A DNA stretch of 64,000 nucleotides from Selaginella moellendorffii (GCF_000143415.4 NW_003314382.1:1-64000); one strand, 5' to 3'. Counted from the stretch's first letter, positions 23,378 through 34,543 are shown. Program-made: numbers and translations. The notes: a model not told the origin generated them from the letters alone.

Positions 23378-23540
23378 CACATATGCCTCTTGATACCATG
23401 TTAAATTATATTCAAGAAAAGACAAGACTCTCTTTAACAAGCTGCACAGCTCAGATTCTACGGAAGAAAAGACAAAACACTCTACAATAAACGACACATA
23501 TTCATTGTGTTCAAAGTAAACTCACTATTCTTGTTGCAGA
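23378..23540 (-). mobile_element. copia-type LTR end with primer-binding site (relic)
   Basis: On the minus strand the sequence reads ...AATTTAACA then TGGTATCAAGAGGC. The second part matches the initiator-Met tRNA primer site of Ty1-copia elements (TGGTATCAGAGC) with one extra base, and the first is a typical LTR end in CA. The LTR itself would run from 23391 towards 23540, where TG on the minus strand (TGCAACAAG) could be its start. No gag or pol coding sequence is recognisable to the left, so this is a solo or gutted element. Confidence 0.45.
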
Positions 23541-25464
23541 TCCCAATCTTTGTATCAGCCTGTCTAACTCGCCTCCAGAGTAGTGATGAATGTGATTTTA
23601 TCCATGTGCGGAACTTGTCCTGGCACCGCGATTATGGCTCCCAGCGTTGCGGCTGGCCATGGCCGTGGATTCAGCATACACAATGTTTCATTGGAAGTTT
23701 AAATGTCGTCCCTGATAGAAGCAAACACGGTTACCTTGAGAAGGCTATTATTATATTCGGGTGGTAACTCGTCTCTTTTAATCCAAGTTGTGTTGTAAAT
23801 CTGTTTTTTCTAACAGAAATCATAATTTGCTAAATCTAAGTAATTGGTTTCTGCAAATTAAACCCAAAATCACAACAGTGATCATGCTGCCTGCTCTAGA
23901 CTTCCTCATTGGGAACCTGCATTAGTAAGATCATTGCAATCGTTTAGTGCCAACGTGACATTTAGCAAATGGAATTAGGCACTACTTCTTGGCTGGGCAA
24001 CACAAGACGATTGTCTAGCAAAGGTGGTGTGGTTTTAAACCAGCACAATATGAATTCCACATAGCAGCAAAGAATTCTGAGTAGTTGGCGGCAGCTCGGG
24101 ATCAATCTTGGAGTTCTCTTGCGCCATGAGTTTTCAAGGAGAGCTATGAAATTTGTCACCCTGCACTCCACATTTGTGTGTTGGGATCACAACCTATAGC
24201 TATGGGCAGAATTTCGCAAAGTATTTGGTAATTGTGCTCAGCTCAAGAAAGAGGACACTCTTGGTGCTGACGAGTTTCCTGGCATCCATTAGCTGTCATA
24301 CTTAAGTCTCAAGATTGGACGAAATGTAAGTCGTTCAAAGGGACTCAATCATAGCAGAAATTTGATCCGGAGAATGTGAGCGTGTGAGGCTTGGGACACT
24401 TCAGGCTATCCCGCCAGAGGCCTTGGCAAAAGAATTCTTGCGACAATGAGAAGGCACACCGGGGAGAGTTCTGGAGTGCCGAGATAGTTCTTTTTACGAG
24501 ATCTAAGCCAAAACGCCTCATCATGAAGGTGGCCACTAGCTATGACAACTACGATCTCATGTTTTCATTGCTTTACTTGAAGCAGGCTGTCTAATATCCA
24601 TTATAACCAACATCTGGAACTTTTCTTTCTTGTCTTATTTCTCCTTGTGATCAACCGATATCGATGGTTGATCATTCTTCCTATCTTGATCATGATCGTC
24701 TTTGCTAGAGAACGGATGCTGGCTCTACTGCTGAGAGTGGCCACAACATTTTCTACTTACAGTTCAAGATATTCTGCCTATAAGGCTTGAGATGACTAGA
24801 ATAATTGTGAGCTACAAGAGCTTCCATTCTCATGCTTTAGATATTTAGAGCTGTTTTGAAGCAGACTAGTTTGCTTGTGGTTGGATGATGGGGATAATAA
24901 TATCAGTACTTGCACGGACGATAAGGGCATAGCAAGCCATTCACTCAATATTATGTGTATCTTCTATAACAATTTCATCTGCAAAACACTCTAAATCAGT
25001 GTAAATGAAAACAACAATGAAAACAGTTTTGTCAAACATGATGTATTCTAAAGAAAACTCGGAAGACAGTTCTGGCAAGACATCTTCTCAAACCTTTGAT
25101 CACAGCAGCTTCTTATTTGTCCTTGCCTTGCTTCCTTTATTCTCAGAGCCTTAGCTAGTTTTGCACTCACCTTCTTTTTCTACTATGGCATTCTTACCAC
25201 CCACAGATGTTTTCTCAATTTGCATTGAGATAACTTCTAATTTTTGGGGTTCTACTTTGAGCAAATGAAGGATGAGAACCTTTGCTTAGTTATGATGTAT
25301 ATCTTGTCTCGTTCCGCAAATCCACAGGTTAAACTCAGGATATGCTTGGTTAGAATGCAAGCTTTTCAACCATGAATTTCCTGCCTTCTTTGATCGTGAG
25401 CAGAAGAAGTTCGTTCCACAGCCTCTACGCGTGCGATAGATGGTATCCTCTGTAAAATGTAGAA
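23541..25464. other. intergenic region left of PPR gene 1
   Basis: No intact gene. At about 25300-25410 the minus strand, read past the PPR stop codon, still contains a KKAGNSWLK-like stretch resembling the KKxPGxSWIE block of PPR E/E+ domains, followed by an AYPE remnant. This suggests that PPR gene 1 once had a longer C-terminus. The rest (23541-25280) holds nothing I recognise. Confidence 0.4.
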
Positions 25465-27066
25465 CTATACCAGGCTGTGTGCAATGACATGCACATTCGA
25501 TAGCAACGTGAAGGCAACATCGCTGCAAGGATTTAGTCTAAGAGCATTCCTCGCTGCTCGTTCCCCTTGCTCAATTTCACCATGGACGGCACAAGCCCCC
25601 AGCAAAGAAGTCCAGGCAACCTCATCGGCTGCAAAGGGCATGCTGTAGAGCAGCTCCTCGGCTTGTTGTAGCCGTCTTGCTCGTCCCAGCACATCTATCA
25701 AACAGTGGAAGTGCTTGATCACCGGCAAAATGCCATGAGCTTCAAGCATGATTCCAAAGTGCTCCCTTGCCGAGTTAACCACGCCTTCGTGATTGCAAGC
25801 CGTGAGCACGCTCACGTAGGTGATGTAGCTCGGCTTCACTCCTTCAAGGAGCATTGACCCAACGAGCTCCAGTGTGGTTTTCAAGTCGCCATTCTGGGCG
25901 AGTGCCTGGATGATCGAATTCCAAGTGTATAGATCCCGCTTGGGCATTCGATTAAAACCCTCCAGAGCCTCCTCAAGCTGGCCATTTTGCGTAAATCCAG
26001 AAACCATAGTCGTCCATGAAACTTTGTCGTGAACAGGCATTTTATCAAAAGTTACACAAGCATGACGCAAATGCCCGTACATGGCACTCGCAGAAATGAG
26101 GCAATTCCATGAAAAAGCAGTTCGTTTGGGCATAGTGTCAAACGTAGTCTTTGCCATCTCAAGCTTTCCATTCTGAGAGTATGCCTGAATCATGGCCGTC
26201 CACGCAACTGAATCCCAACAGGGCATCTTTGCAAAAACATGTTCCGTGTGCTCCAGATCCCAGTTCTGGGCATAAACCGTGATTACGGACGTCAAGGCCA
26301 CAATGTCCTTGCACGGCATTTTGTCAAAAACACGCTTAGCTAAGTCCACCAAGCCTTGATTCCCATACGCGGATATCATAATTGTCCATGAAAGAGCGCT
26401 CAAGTCTGGCATGGACTCCCACGTCTCCACCGCCTTAGCAAAATGCCCATTTTGGGCAAATGTTTGCACAATAGCGTTCCACGCGACCAGATTTCTTTCA
26501 GGCATCCTGATAAAAAAGTTCCACGCATCACGAACGCGACCGTTGCCAGCGTAGGCTGCCAGCATGGCAGTCCACGACACCAGGTCGTGCTGACGCATGT
26601 TGTCAAATATACTTCTTGCCTCGTCCAGATGCCCTGACGCGGTATATGCTGCCAGCATGGCTGTCCATGACACCACATTTTGCCAGGGTGTCCTGTCGTA
26701 CCAAATTCGCGCTTGATCGACCAGGCCATGGTGGCTGTACGCTTTTGTGATACCATTCCAAGATACCACGTCTCGGCCTGGTGTTCTCTCAAAGAAATCT
26801 CTTGCCATGTCAAGATGCCCATTTGTGGCATATGCTGTGACAATCGAGTTCCACGAGCAAACATCTCGTTCTTCCAATCCATCGAAAACCTCTCTAGCCT
26901 CGTCGATTCTCCCGCATTTCCCATACACATCGATTAAAACATTCCTGATTCTTACGTTGGATCGCAAGCGCTCATCGCCCAAGACACGCAAATGGAGCTC
27001 GCGCGCCCTGGCGAAATCACCGCAGCAAGATTTCAGTAGCCTCACGAGGCCAGGAACATCACACAT
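25465..27066 (-). CDS. pentatricopeptide repeat protein 1 (S-type array)
   Basis: Intronless, 533 residues from the first ATG at 27066; the frame runs further upstream only through a GTG, overlapping the end of FKBP20-2. After a divergent N-terminus (CDVPGLVRLLKSCC) come about thirteen ~31-residue repeats of the type DVVSWTAMLAAYTASGHLDEARSIFDNMP, the S-type PPR arrangement frequent in lycophytes. The array ends with longer P/L-type repeats and an incomplete E motif (DEVAWTSLLGACAVHGEIEQGERAARNAL..LLSNVH) followed at once by a stop. There is no E+ or DYW domain. PPRs bind organellar RNA in a sequence-specific way for editing, splicing or stability. The target is unknown and I did not predict a transit peptide; the short N-terminus is a weak organelle signal. 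Its start lies 43 bp downstream of the FKBP20-2 stop on the same strand. Confidence 0.85.
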   Translation of the reverse strand: MCDVPGLVRLLKSCCGDFARARELHLRVLGDERLRSNVRIRNVLIDVYGKCGRIDEAREVFDGLEERDVCSWNSIVTAYATNGHLDMARDFFERTPGRDVVSWNGITKAYSHHGLVDQARIWYDRTPWQNVVSWTAMLAAYTASGHLDEARSIFDNMRQHDLVSWTAMLAAYAGNGRVRDAWNFFIRMPERNLVAWNAIVQTFAQNGHFAKAVETWESMPDLSALSWTIMISAYGNQGLVDLAKRVFDKMPCKDIVALTSVITVYAQNWDLEHTEHVFAKMPCWDSVAWTAMIQAYSQNGKLEMAKTTFDTMPKRTAFSWNCLISASAMYGHLRHACVTFDKMPVHDKVSWTTMVSGFTQNGQLEEALEGFNRMPKRDLYTWNSIIQALAQNGDLKTTLELVGSMLLEGVKPSYITYVSVLTACNHEGVVNSAREHFGIMLEAHGILPVIKHFHCLIDVLGRARRLQQAEELLYSMPFAADEVAWTSLLGACAVHGEIEQGERAARNALRLNPCSDVAFTLLSNVHVIAHSLV

Positions 27067-27109
27067 GAGACGAGTGAGATCGATCCATGAACAAAAAATT
27101 CGTTTGTTT

Positions 27110-27766
27110 TCAGTCACAGCTAAGAGCCGAGAAGAATCCCACTGTCTTTCTCACGCAATCCTTCACCTGGACGAGCTCCACGTCGAAGATCTCGAACTGC
27201 TTGGAGCTAAAGAACGTCGAGGGGCCGACTGGAGGACCCAGCTCGGGAGGGACGACAATTCTTCGCTTCCCGCCAGGCCTCATGCTCTTGATCCCTTCCT
27301 CAAACCCAGGAACCAATCCACCATCGCCCAATCGCGTCTTGGATGGCTGCCCCTTCTGGTAGCTACTGTCGATCCTCCTCCCGGCCTCGTTGTAGCCAAT
27401 GTAGTTGAAGATCACTTGCTGGCCATCGCTGGGGCAATCGCCGCTCCCCTGCTCCAGATCGAGGTAGATCAATCCGGTGCTCGTGGTCACATACTTGGGG
27501 CTCGCCACAACCTTGACCTTGAATCCCTGGCGGACGAAGCTCGGGAAATCCGGAGGCACGCCATTCAACTGCTGGATCCGCTGGTTTGATTCCAGCAGCT
27601 TCTCTTCCTGGGCCGCGGCCTTGGATTTGATCACCGCTTGGGCGGCATTGCCAGCGCTGCCGATCGCTACCAGCAGCGGGCACCCTAGAGCGAGGAAATT
27701 CCTGCGCGGGAGTGGCGATGGAGGGAGGATAGTGGCGCCAGAGGGAAGAAAGGATAAAGCAACCAT
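27110..27766 (-). CDS. FKBP20-2: thylakoid-lumen FKBP-type peptidyl-prolyl isomerase (FKBP20-2)
   Basis: Intronless, 218 residues. The N-terminus is a two-part plastid/lumen signal: a Ser/Pro-rich stretch, then twin arginines at 21-22 in PRRNFLALG with a hydrophobic core ending at AAQA, typical of Tat-dependent lumen targeting. Then a lumenal helix (AAAQEEKLLESNQRIQQLNGVPPDF) and the FKBP domain (IFNYIGYNEAGRRIDSSY, LVPGFEEGIKSMRPGGKRRIVVPPELG, FEIFDVELV). The end VKDC-RKTVGFFSALSCD matches FKBP20-2, known to be needed for photosystem II supercomplex accumulation. The gene is divergent from the F-box/kelch gene (186 bp between starts) and directly upstream of PPR gene 1. A broken copy lies near 40 kb. 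Confidence 0.9.
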   Translation of the reverse strand: MVALSFLPSGATILPPSPLPRRNFLALGCPLLVAIGSAGNAAQAVIKSKAAAQEEKLLESNQRIQQLNGVPPDFPSFVRQGFKVKVVASPKYVTTSTGLIYLDLEQGSGDCPSDGQQVIFNYIGYNEAGRRIDSSYQKGQPSKTRLGDGGLVPGFEEGIKSMRPGGKRRIVVPPELGPPVGPSTFFSSKQFEIFDVELVQVKDCVRKTVGFFSALSCD

Positions 27767-27952
27767 ACCTAAAACAACCCTAATACACGTGTCACAATGC
27801 CGAAAATCCGCGAAAAGAGACCATTACGTGTCCAGTTTTGAAAGGAGGGAAAAAAATATCTCCAGCAACGTGTCCAATGTTTAATTGGTATTTCCCACCG
27901 AAAGTTCTTCACGGTGTTCTTAAGCGATCGCCCATGATTCCTTGGAAGATCA

Positions 27953-29029
27953 ATGGGAAACAAGAGGTACCTAGGCTTAGAACTCAAGAGATCTCTCATT
28001 TCGGGGCTTCCAAACGATGTCGCGCGCCACTGCCTCGCCAAGGTCCCCAGGATCTACCACCGCAGCATGCGATCGGTGTCAAGAACTTGGAAGAAAACGC
28101 TCGAGAGTGAGGATTTCTTCGCGGTAAGAAGGAAATCTGGCATCGCCGATGCCTGGCTCGTCGTGATCCTCATGGAAAATGGCCACAACTCCTACTGCAT
28201 TTACAATCTCGCCTCCAAATCCTTGTTGCTCAAAGCGCCTCTTCCAGATCCTCCACTGCCCACGGGGCTAGAAATCGGCGATGTGGGCGGAGGAGGATTC
28301 GCCACATTCAAGACCGCGGCGGTGGGCGCTCTCCTCGTCGTGCTGGAATCCAGGACGAGCTCTCGCCGATCGAGTGTGGAGAACCACACCCGGATCTTCG
28401 ATTCCATCAAGAACAAGTGGCGGGCGGGATCGCCGCCAACTGTCGCGCGGTCGCAGTTCGCCATGGCGACAGTGAATGGTACGGTCTACGTCGCGGGGGG
28501 CTGCGACCACGACGGTGACTTTGTCCCTGCGACCGAGTCCTATGACGTTGCGACCGACACGTGGACGCAGCGGTCAACCATGCCGTACAACAACCTCGAC
28601 CGGGTTGACTGCAAGGTGGTGTTCCAGGGTAAGCTTTACGTCCGGGTGTTCTCTTCCACGCGTTGCGAGGTGCTGGTCTATGATCCTGGTAGCGATTCCT
28701 GGCACCGCGATTCTTCTGGGATGAGTGCCATGGATCATGGAGAACTCGTCGCTACTTCCAGCGGGATTTACAGCTTGACAGCCTCGGATTGCCTCTACAA
28801 GTTCGTGGATGGGGAATGGGTTCTTGCCGGGAGCATCCAGCGCAAGCCATCTTCGTCTTCCTCGTCTCCGGCTTTCAATGTCCACTCGCAGCGGGCATTT
28901 GGGCTCCGGGATGAGATCTTCGTCCTGGGCGCTGGTGATCTCTCTTGCGTGATTGGGGAGGATCTCGTTTGCCACGGATTGTTCCTGGGGAGTTCTTGGT
29001 TTAGAGCTGGTTCCGTGGTCATGGGATAG
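27953..29029 (+). CDS. F-box/kelch-repeat protein
   Basis: Intronless, 358 residues. An F-box-like segment LISGLPNDVARHCLAKVPRI plus RSMRSVSRTWKKTLES lies at about 15-50, followed by kelch-type blades: TRIFDSIKNKWRAGSPP, VYVAGGCD-HDGDF-ATESYDVATDTWTQRSTMP, LYVRVFSSTRCEVLVYDPGSDSW. Known role of the family: substrate receptor of SCF (Skp1-Cullin-F-box) ubiquitin ligases, in which the kelch propeller holds the substrate. Substrate unknown. It shares a 186-bp divergent promoter with FKBP20-2. A related but broken minus-strand gene lies near 31 kb. Confidence 0.85.
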   Translation: MGNKRYLGLELKRSLISGLPNDVARHCLAKVPRIYHRSMRSVSRTWKKTLESEDFFAVRRKSGIADAWLVVILMENGHNSYCIYNLASKSLLLKAPLPDPPLPTGLEIGDVGGGGFATFKTAAVGALLVVLESRTSSRRSSVENHTRIFDSIKNKWRAGSPPTVARSQFAMATVNGTVYVAGGCDHDGDFVPATESYDVATDTWTQRSTMPYNNLDRVDCKVVFQGKLYVRVFSSTRCEVLVYDPGSDSWHRDSSGMSAMDHGELVATSSGIYSLTASDCLYKFVDGEWVLAGSIQRKPSSSSSSPAFNVHSQRAFGLRDEIFVLGAGDLSCVIGEDLVCHGLFLGSSWFRAGSVVMG

Positions 29030-29144
29030 AGCGATCCTGCTAGATGAGCTTGCGGCGAATTCGAGTGCTCCGCGAGTGGCTCCACACGGCAGCGGCATCG
29101 GTGATTGGTGACAATGTCAAGTTCTTGGAGACCGATGTGGATGG

Positions 29145-30161
29145 GTGGAAGGGAAAGTATGGAGATCTCCCGCGAGCCGTGGTGCCGTGATCGAGCAAGC
29201 AGGGGAGATCAGCATTAACACGGCAGTGTCGAGAGGCTTTGTGTCCCTTCTCAAGTGGTGCGTACAAGAGAATAATCTAGCACAAGTTCGTCGCGTGCAC
29301 GGCTTTGTTTCCGCGAGGCATCCCGGCTGCGCGGAAGACCAGTTCGTGGGAGACATGATACTACAGGCATATCGGAAGCTTGGCGAGCTTGGTCTAGCAT
29401 ATAAGGTGTTTGCTGGCATCTGGAACAGAGATCTTTTCTCGTGGACTATCATGATCGCAGCGTTTCCATAGAATGGGCATTTTGCCGAGGCGTTGTTGCT
29501 GTTTAGACGAATGGAGCTCGATGGTGTGAAGCCATCGCCGGTGACTTGCGTCACTGTTCTTGCTTCCTTCACGGTTCGAAGGCTTCTCCCGCAAGCTAGA
29601 AAGTTCCACGCAAGGATCACAGCTCTGGGCCTGGAATCAAACGTTATAGTTGGCACAGCGGTGATCACAATGTATGGGAAATGTGGGAGCTTGAGCTAGT
29701 CTTCGAGAGAATGCCGCAAAAGAACCTCGTCACCTGGACGACGCTGATATCGAGCTATGCCCAGCATGGCCATGGCAGAGAAGCGATGGAGATTTTCGAG
29801 AGGTTGCTTGCTCATGGAGGCCTCGAACCCGATGCGGTTGCTTGCGTGAGCGCTCTCGACGCTTGCTCGAGCATGGCATCGCTGGAGCAAGGCAGAAAAG
29901 TTCACAGGATCGTCGTCTCGAGGGGATTCGAGAGCAACACAGTCGTAGCAAATGCTCATGTATGGAAAAGGCGGGGCTCTGGAAGAATCAAGAGCAGTGT
30001 TTGACACGATCCAACACAAGAATCGCAACTCCTGGAACTGCATGCTCACGGTTTACGTCCAAGGGGGCCACTTACACGAGGCGATGGAGCACGTAACTCT
30101 CCTCTGCGGAGGTCGGAATAGGAACACAGGGGTATCAGGAAAGATTTTGCAGTCGGTTTAA
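29145..30161 (+). pseudogene. broken PPR gene
   Basis: PPR reading continues across the region in three frames. Segment 1 (to 29471) ends in DLFSWTIMIAAFP then TAG, where family members have a CAG glutamine (QNGHFAEAL follows immediately in frame). Segment 2 runs to 29699 and stops at MYGKCGSL by frameshift. Segment 3 (about 29690-29955: LVFERMPQKNLVTWTTLISSYAQHG) is followed by another shift before MYGKGGALEESRAVFD (to 30161). No ATG opens the first segment. It is of the PLS class with long L and P repeats (AVSRGFVSLLKWC, VHGFV), unlike the S-array genes around it. At least one nonsense change and two frameshifts make it non-functional. Confidence 0.8.
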
Positions 30162-31009
30162 TCTAGAAAAGAGTTGTGGATGTTACAGCTTCTTTGATCT
30201 AGCGCCGCGGACCAAGACGATGGACAATGGAGCTTCGCATCGTGGGACGCGGTGATCCAGGCGGATGCCGGGGGAAAGCCATCGCGAGATGCCCGAGAGG
30301 GATTTGGCCTCCCATTTGCTCATAGCGGAGATCCGGTGATTCTCGCGGAGAATGTGCGAACCTCGTGTCACCGGCGTGTGTTTATGGAGCATCCAAGAGC
30401 TCCTTGGCGCAGGTCGCTCCCTCCTGCCCCAGCACAGCTGGAATATGGAGTTGAAGAGGAGATCTTGCGCGGGCATCCTCTAGAACATGTCGGCGGCAGG
30501 CCAGCCGCCGTCCGACAAGGCGAGGATCAGAGCGGTCGCGACGCAAAGATCGCACTCCCATATATGTTACAAAAATCAGCTTCTCTACCAAAAGAAAAGA
30601 GAGAAAAACACTGAGAAAGTTGCCACGTATAGGGACGAAATCGCGCTCTCTCTCTCGCTCTCGCTCTCTCTCTCGATCGGATTGGAAGGACACATAGCAT
30701 GACGAAATTCACAATTAAACAGGCTAGCTCCGCTCTCCATTTGAACAAAGACTCTTAGCAATATGTTGAGGTCTTCGTTAAGGCTCTATGAGAAAGACTA
30801 AATATTCTACAGTCTTCTCTTTGAAAGCGTCTTACCTGGTCACAAGAAGATCCCACTGTCTGCTGCTACGGGCTGTCGACTGGAGGCGTTGCTTGTGGCC
30901 TGTAGATGCCGACCGCCTGGAGATTGAGGTGGCACGGCAGCTCCACCCAAGAGTGGCGCTGGACATGGAGAGCCACGGGCCTATGCAGCGCTAGGCACGA
31001 CGATCCTGC
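30162..31009. other. intergenic remnant with (CT)n tract
   Basis: Possible further PPR-derived scraps (an ASWDAVIQA-like phrase near 30230 on the plus strand) but nothing continuous. An interrupted CT microsatellite lies at 30644-30675. No gene supported. Confidence 0.35.
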
Positions 31010-31860
31010 CGTGCGCATCACCACCAGATCGCTGTCGACTGCTGTGCAAACTGCTCCCTGCGTGCCCAGGCTACCGGCTTCCAGCTCGCCCCGCCGCCTT
31101 GTTCACCTTCTTCCAGCTCCAGCAACACAATGAGCCGACTTGCTTGATCACCTGCGCACTGGCCGAGCACCATCACCTTGTGTCCGTGCCGGAAAGCATC
31201 CGCCCTCCGGTAAGAGTAGCCTTGGAAACCTTAATCTGGAATTGGCATTGCGGTCCAGGCTTGAGAGCCACTATCATAAGCGAGCATCATTGCGTCCCGG
31301 AAGATGAGCTCCCCACACAGATTTCCCGTCACGCTGCCGCTGCTCGTTGACGATGTCCAGAGCTTGGAGCTCGAGTGCCAGCTATAAACGGTGTGCTCTC
31401 CAAATTGTGTGGACAGCACGTGAACGCTGAACCGCTCCTGGTTGCCTCTCATCTCCAGCTTGATCTGACCATACGTATTAGCCAGCTCGGGAGAGTTGTT
31501 GCTGCGGTTGCAAAAGGTGAGAACGGGGAGCTCAAGTCGGAATCCGGTGCCCGGGTTGCAAACGGCCACCCGCAACCGCCATCGGTCGTCCGCCCAGTGC
31601 AAGCCCTCGGACAAGACGGCATCTCTGTGAAAGCCACACACCATGCCCGAGCACGAGGCCATGGGAATGAAGCGCCGCGGCAACAACCTGTTTGCCACAA
31701 CGCCTACCAGCTGCTCGTCTGGGTACCAGACCAGCACCGGTGGCCATGACAGTTCCCCAGACTGTCATGAGTAAGAGCACGCACTCCTTCCCCCTGGCTG
31801 AGATGTCCAGCTCTGGGAGATGATCGACCAAACTTGCCTTGGTAGTGCAGGTAGCGCTAA
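31010..31860 (-). pseudogene. decayed F-box/kelch-like gene
   Basis: On the minus strand a frame beginning LVDHLPELDISARGKECVLL (about 31850) shifts near 31735 into a 168-residue frame with phrases typical of F-box-associated/kelch proteins (VCGFHRDAV, VAVCNPGTGFRLELPVL, TVYSWHSSSKLWTSS, AYDSGSQAWTAMPIPD). It then meets TAA at about 31231, after which the same frame continues with GYSYRRADAFRHGHKVMVLGQCAG and LLELEEG to about 31020. One frameshift and one nonsense change mark it as a pseudogene. It probably belongs to the same broad class as the intact gene at 28 kb, without close identity. Confidence 0.5.
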
Positions 31861-32239
31861 GTCCAACACATAGGATTTGGACAATATATAAGGGTTTATA
31901 TGAGTCGCAGAAAAGGTTAAACTATAAACATGTTTATACTTCATAAACCTCCTTAGAAACCTCTTATAAGATATTTATTCTATAAGTTTCTCTTTTCATA
32001 AACATCTTATTAGCTTTTTGATAAAACCAAACTCACTAATATGAATGCAATATCATCAACTTTGAAGTAGAATGGTTATAGCTACTTGGGGGATCCTAGC
32101 TCTAGAAAATTTTAAATTTCAAAATAAAGTAGTATTAAATTTTAATAAATAAATGTAAGTAACAACAAAAAAAGTATATACCAAATAACTCTCTTATTTT
32201 TCTTATTTTTTCTGATAGTCAGACAATTTAATTCTAAAT

Positions 32240-34220
32240 AACAAAAATATATACTATTTTGCAACCATAGAAAACTTTGTATTTTTATATAAATCAACAG
32301 ATTAGAGAATAAATTATATATAAGAATAACTAAAACTCATTAAATTAGTCATAGTTTGTCTTTCTTTAGGAGAGTGATATAATTTTTATGTTTTGGAACT
32401 ACTAAAATTTCTAGTGTTAATGGCAACCTTTTTTTTTGTGAAATTTTAAAATTAAACTTTATTAAGGTCATGGTAAAAATTCCTTAACTATGGAAAAAAC
32501 TTAAACCCTCATTTTAGTAGTCATGTTAGAATTACAAAAGTTTAGTCACTCTCCTAAAAAAGGACAAAAAATGCATACTATGTGGTTTATCTCATTGAAC
32601 TAGTTGAAAATTGGCTAGCATTAATCTTTGGTATTTTGAATCGTTCAATTATAAGAAAATACAAATCGTTTTAAGGTAAGCTTTTTTTTTATTAAATTTG
32701 TTTTATTCAAATGTAATATATGCATTTACATTATCTACGGGATAACCATAACCATAGGAAAAGATAAATTAGCTCTGTATAAGTTCAATTTTACATCTTT
32801 ACATATTTACATTTTATTCCAATATAAATAACAAAAATATATACTATTTTGTAATCATATGAAACTTTGTCTTTTTACATAAATCAACAAATTAAAGAAT
32901 CAATTATATGTAAAAATAACTAAAACTTATTAAATTAGCCATAGCTTGTTTTTCTTTAGGAGAATGACATAACTTTGTGTCTTGGAACTACTGAAATTAC
33001 TAGTGTCAATAACAACTTAGTTTGTAAAATTTTAAAAATTAAACTTTATTAAGGTTATAGTAAAAATTCCTTAACTATAAAAAAAGCCTAAACCCTTATC
33101 CTAACAATTATGCTACTTGACTTCTCTTGAATTTTATTATGAAAAAAAAAATAAAAGTTAAAGTGGCAAAAAATTAAGATTTTTATTTATTAAGCTTTTT
33201 CTTTATTAGATTTACTTTATTCAGCTATAATACAAGTATTAGCTCTATCCACGGGATAACCATAACCACAAAAAAAGGTAAACTAACTCTGTATTAGTTC
33301 AATTTTACATCTTTACATTTTACATCTTTACATTTTTACATTTTATTCGAATCTAAATAAAAAAATATATACTATTTTACAATCATAAGAAACTTTGTCT
33401 TTTTATATAAATCAATAGATTAAAAAGTTAATTATATATAAGAATAATCAAAACTCATTAAATCAGCCATAGTTTGTCATTTTTTAAAAGAATGATATAG
33501 CTTTTTTGTTTTGGAATTGCTAAAATTTCTAGTGTCGATAACAACCCTTTTTTAAAAAAAATTAAAAAACTTAATTTTATTATCTAAAGGTTATGGTAAA
33601 AATTTGTTAACTATGAAAAAAGCTATTACAACAATCATACTACTTGACTTCCCTTAAATTTTGTTATGAAAAAAAAACTAGATGCAAAGTTAAAGTGGCA
33701 AAAAATTCAGATTTTTTTTTATTAAGCTTTTTCTTTATTAGACTTATTTTATTTAGCTATAAAACAAGCATCAACTCTATCCACGGGATAACCACAACCA
33801 TAGGAAAAAGTAAATTAACTCTATATCAATCCAATTTTTACATATTTACATATTTATATTTTAATCCAATATAAATAACAAAAATATATACTTGGGAAAC
33901 TTTGTATTTTTATATAAATCAACAGATTAAAGAGTAAATTATATATAAGAATAATCAAAACTCATTAAATCAACCATAGTTTGTCTTTCTTTAGGAGAGT
34001 GATATAGATTTTGTGTATTAAAGCTACTAGAATTTTTAGTGTCGATGACAACCTTTTTTCTATATGAAATTTTAAAAAATAAATTTTATTATCCGATTAA
34101 AATTCCTTAACTATGAAAAAAGTTTAAACCCTCATTTCAGCAATCATGCTACTTGATTTCCCTTGAATTTTATTATAAAAAAATAGATGCAAAAGTTAAA
34201 GTGGCCAAAAATTTAGATTG
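32240..34220. repeat. AT-rich tandem satellite, ~520-590-bp unit
   Basis: The word AAAAATATATACTATTTT starts at about 32243, 32833 and 33361 and in shortened form at 33880. The companion word CCACGGGATAACCA occurs near 33250 and 33782, with a variant near 32738, and AAAACTCATTAAAT(T/C)AGCCATAG-type and TTAGGAGAGTGATATA-type words recur at the same spacing. So three full and one partial unit are arranged head to tail. No coding capacity. The flanking 31861-32239 is AT-rich with no recognised feature. Confidence 0.8.
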
Positions 34221-34543
34221 GAGAATATATGTTCAATGAGTAATTTATCACCACCTTCATGTTCTCGAGTGTTTTTGGAGCATTCTAAGAGTCCACACAA
34301 ATCAAATTATTTATAGGAGAACATAAAATGATGTAAATCTTTCTTTTTGGCTATTTTCTTGTGCTCTTGTAGTGTAAATAAAGTGGATAGAAGAGAATCT
34401 AGACCCCATGTTATTTGTTTTGTGGTGGGAATAAGTGTGATACTATGTTAGAAGCCAATTGCTTATTTACTCTTATGGGAAAGAATAATTTGATTGCGTC
34501 TAGGGAGAAGAATAGCAACCATGTTTCTTAAGAACAACAAGAC

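Noticed and set aside
27067-27117. Start of PPR 1 at 27117, overlapping the FKBP20-2 stop
   Set aside because: The codon there is GTG; the first ATG in frame is at 27066.
29145-30161. RNA editing as rescue of the TAG in the PPR pseudogene
   Set aside because: U-to-C or C-to-U editing is an organellar process; this is nuclear DNA and two frameshifts remain.
32240-34220. Organelle DNA insertion in the AT-rich block
   Set aside because: No plastid or mitochondrial gene or RNA phrase was recognised; tandem structure fits a satellite better.
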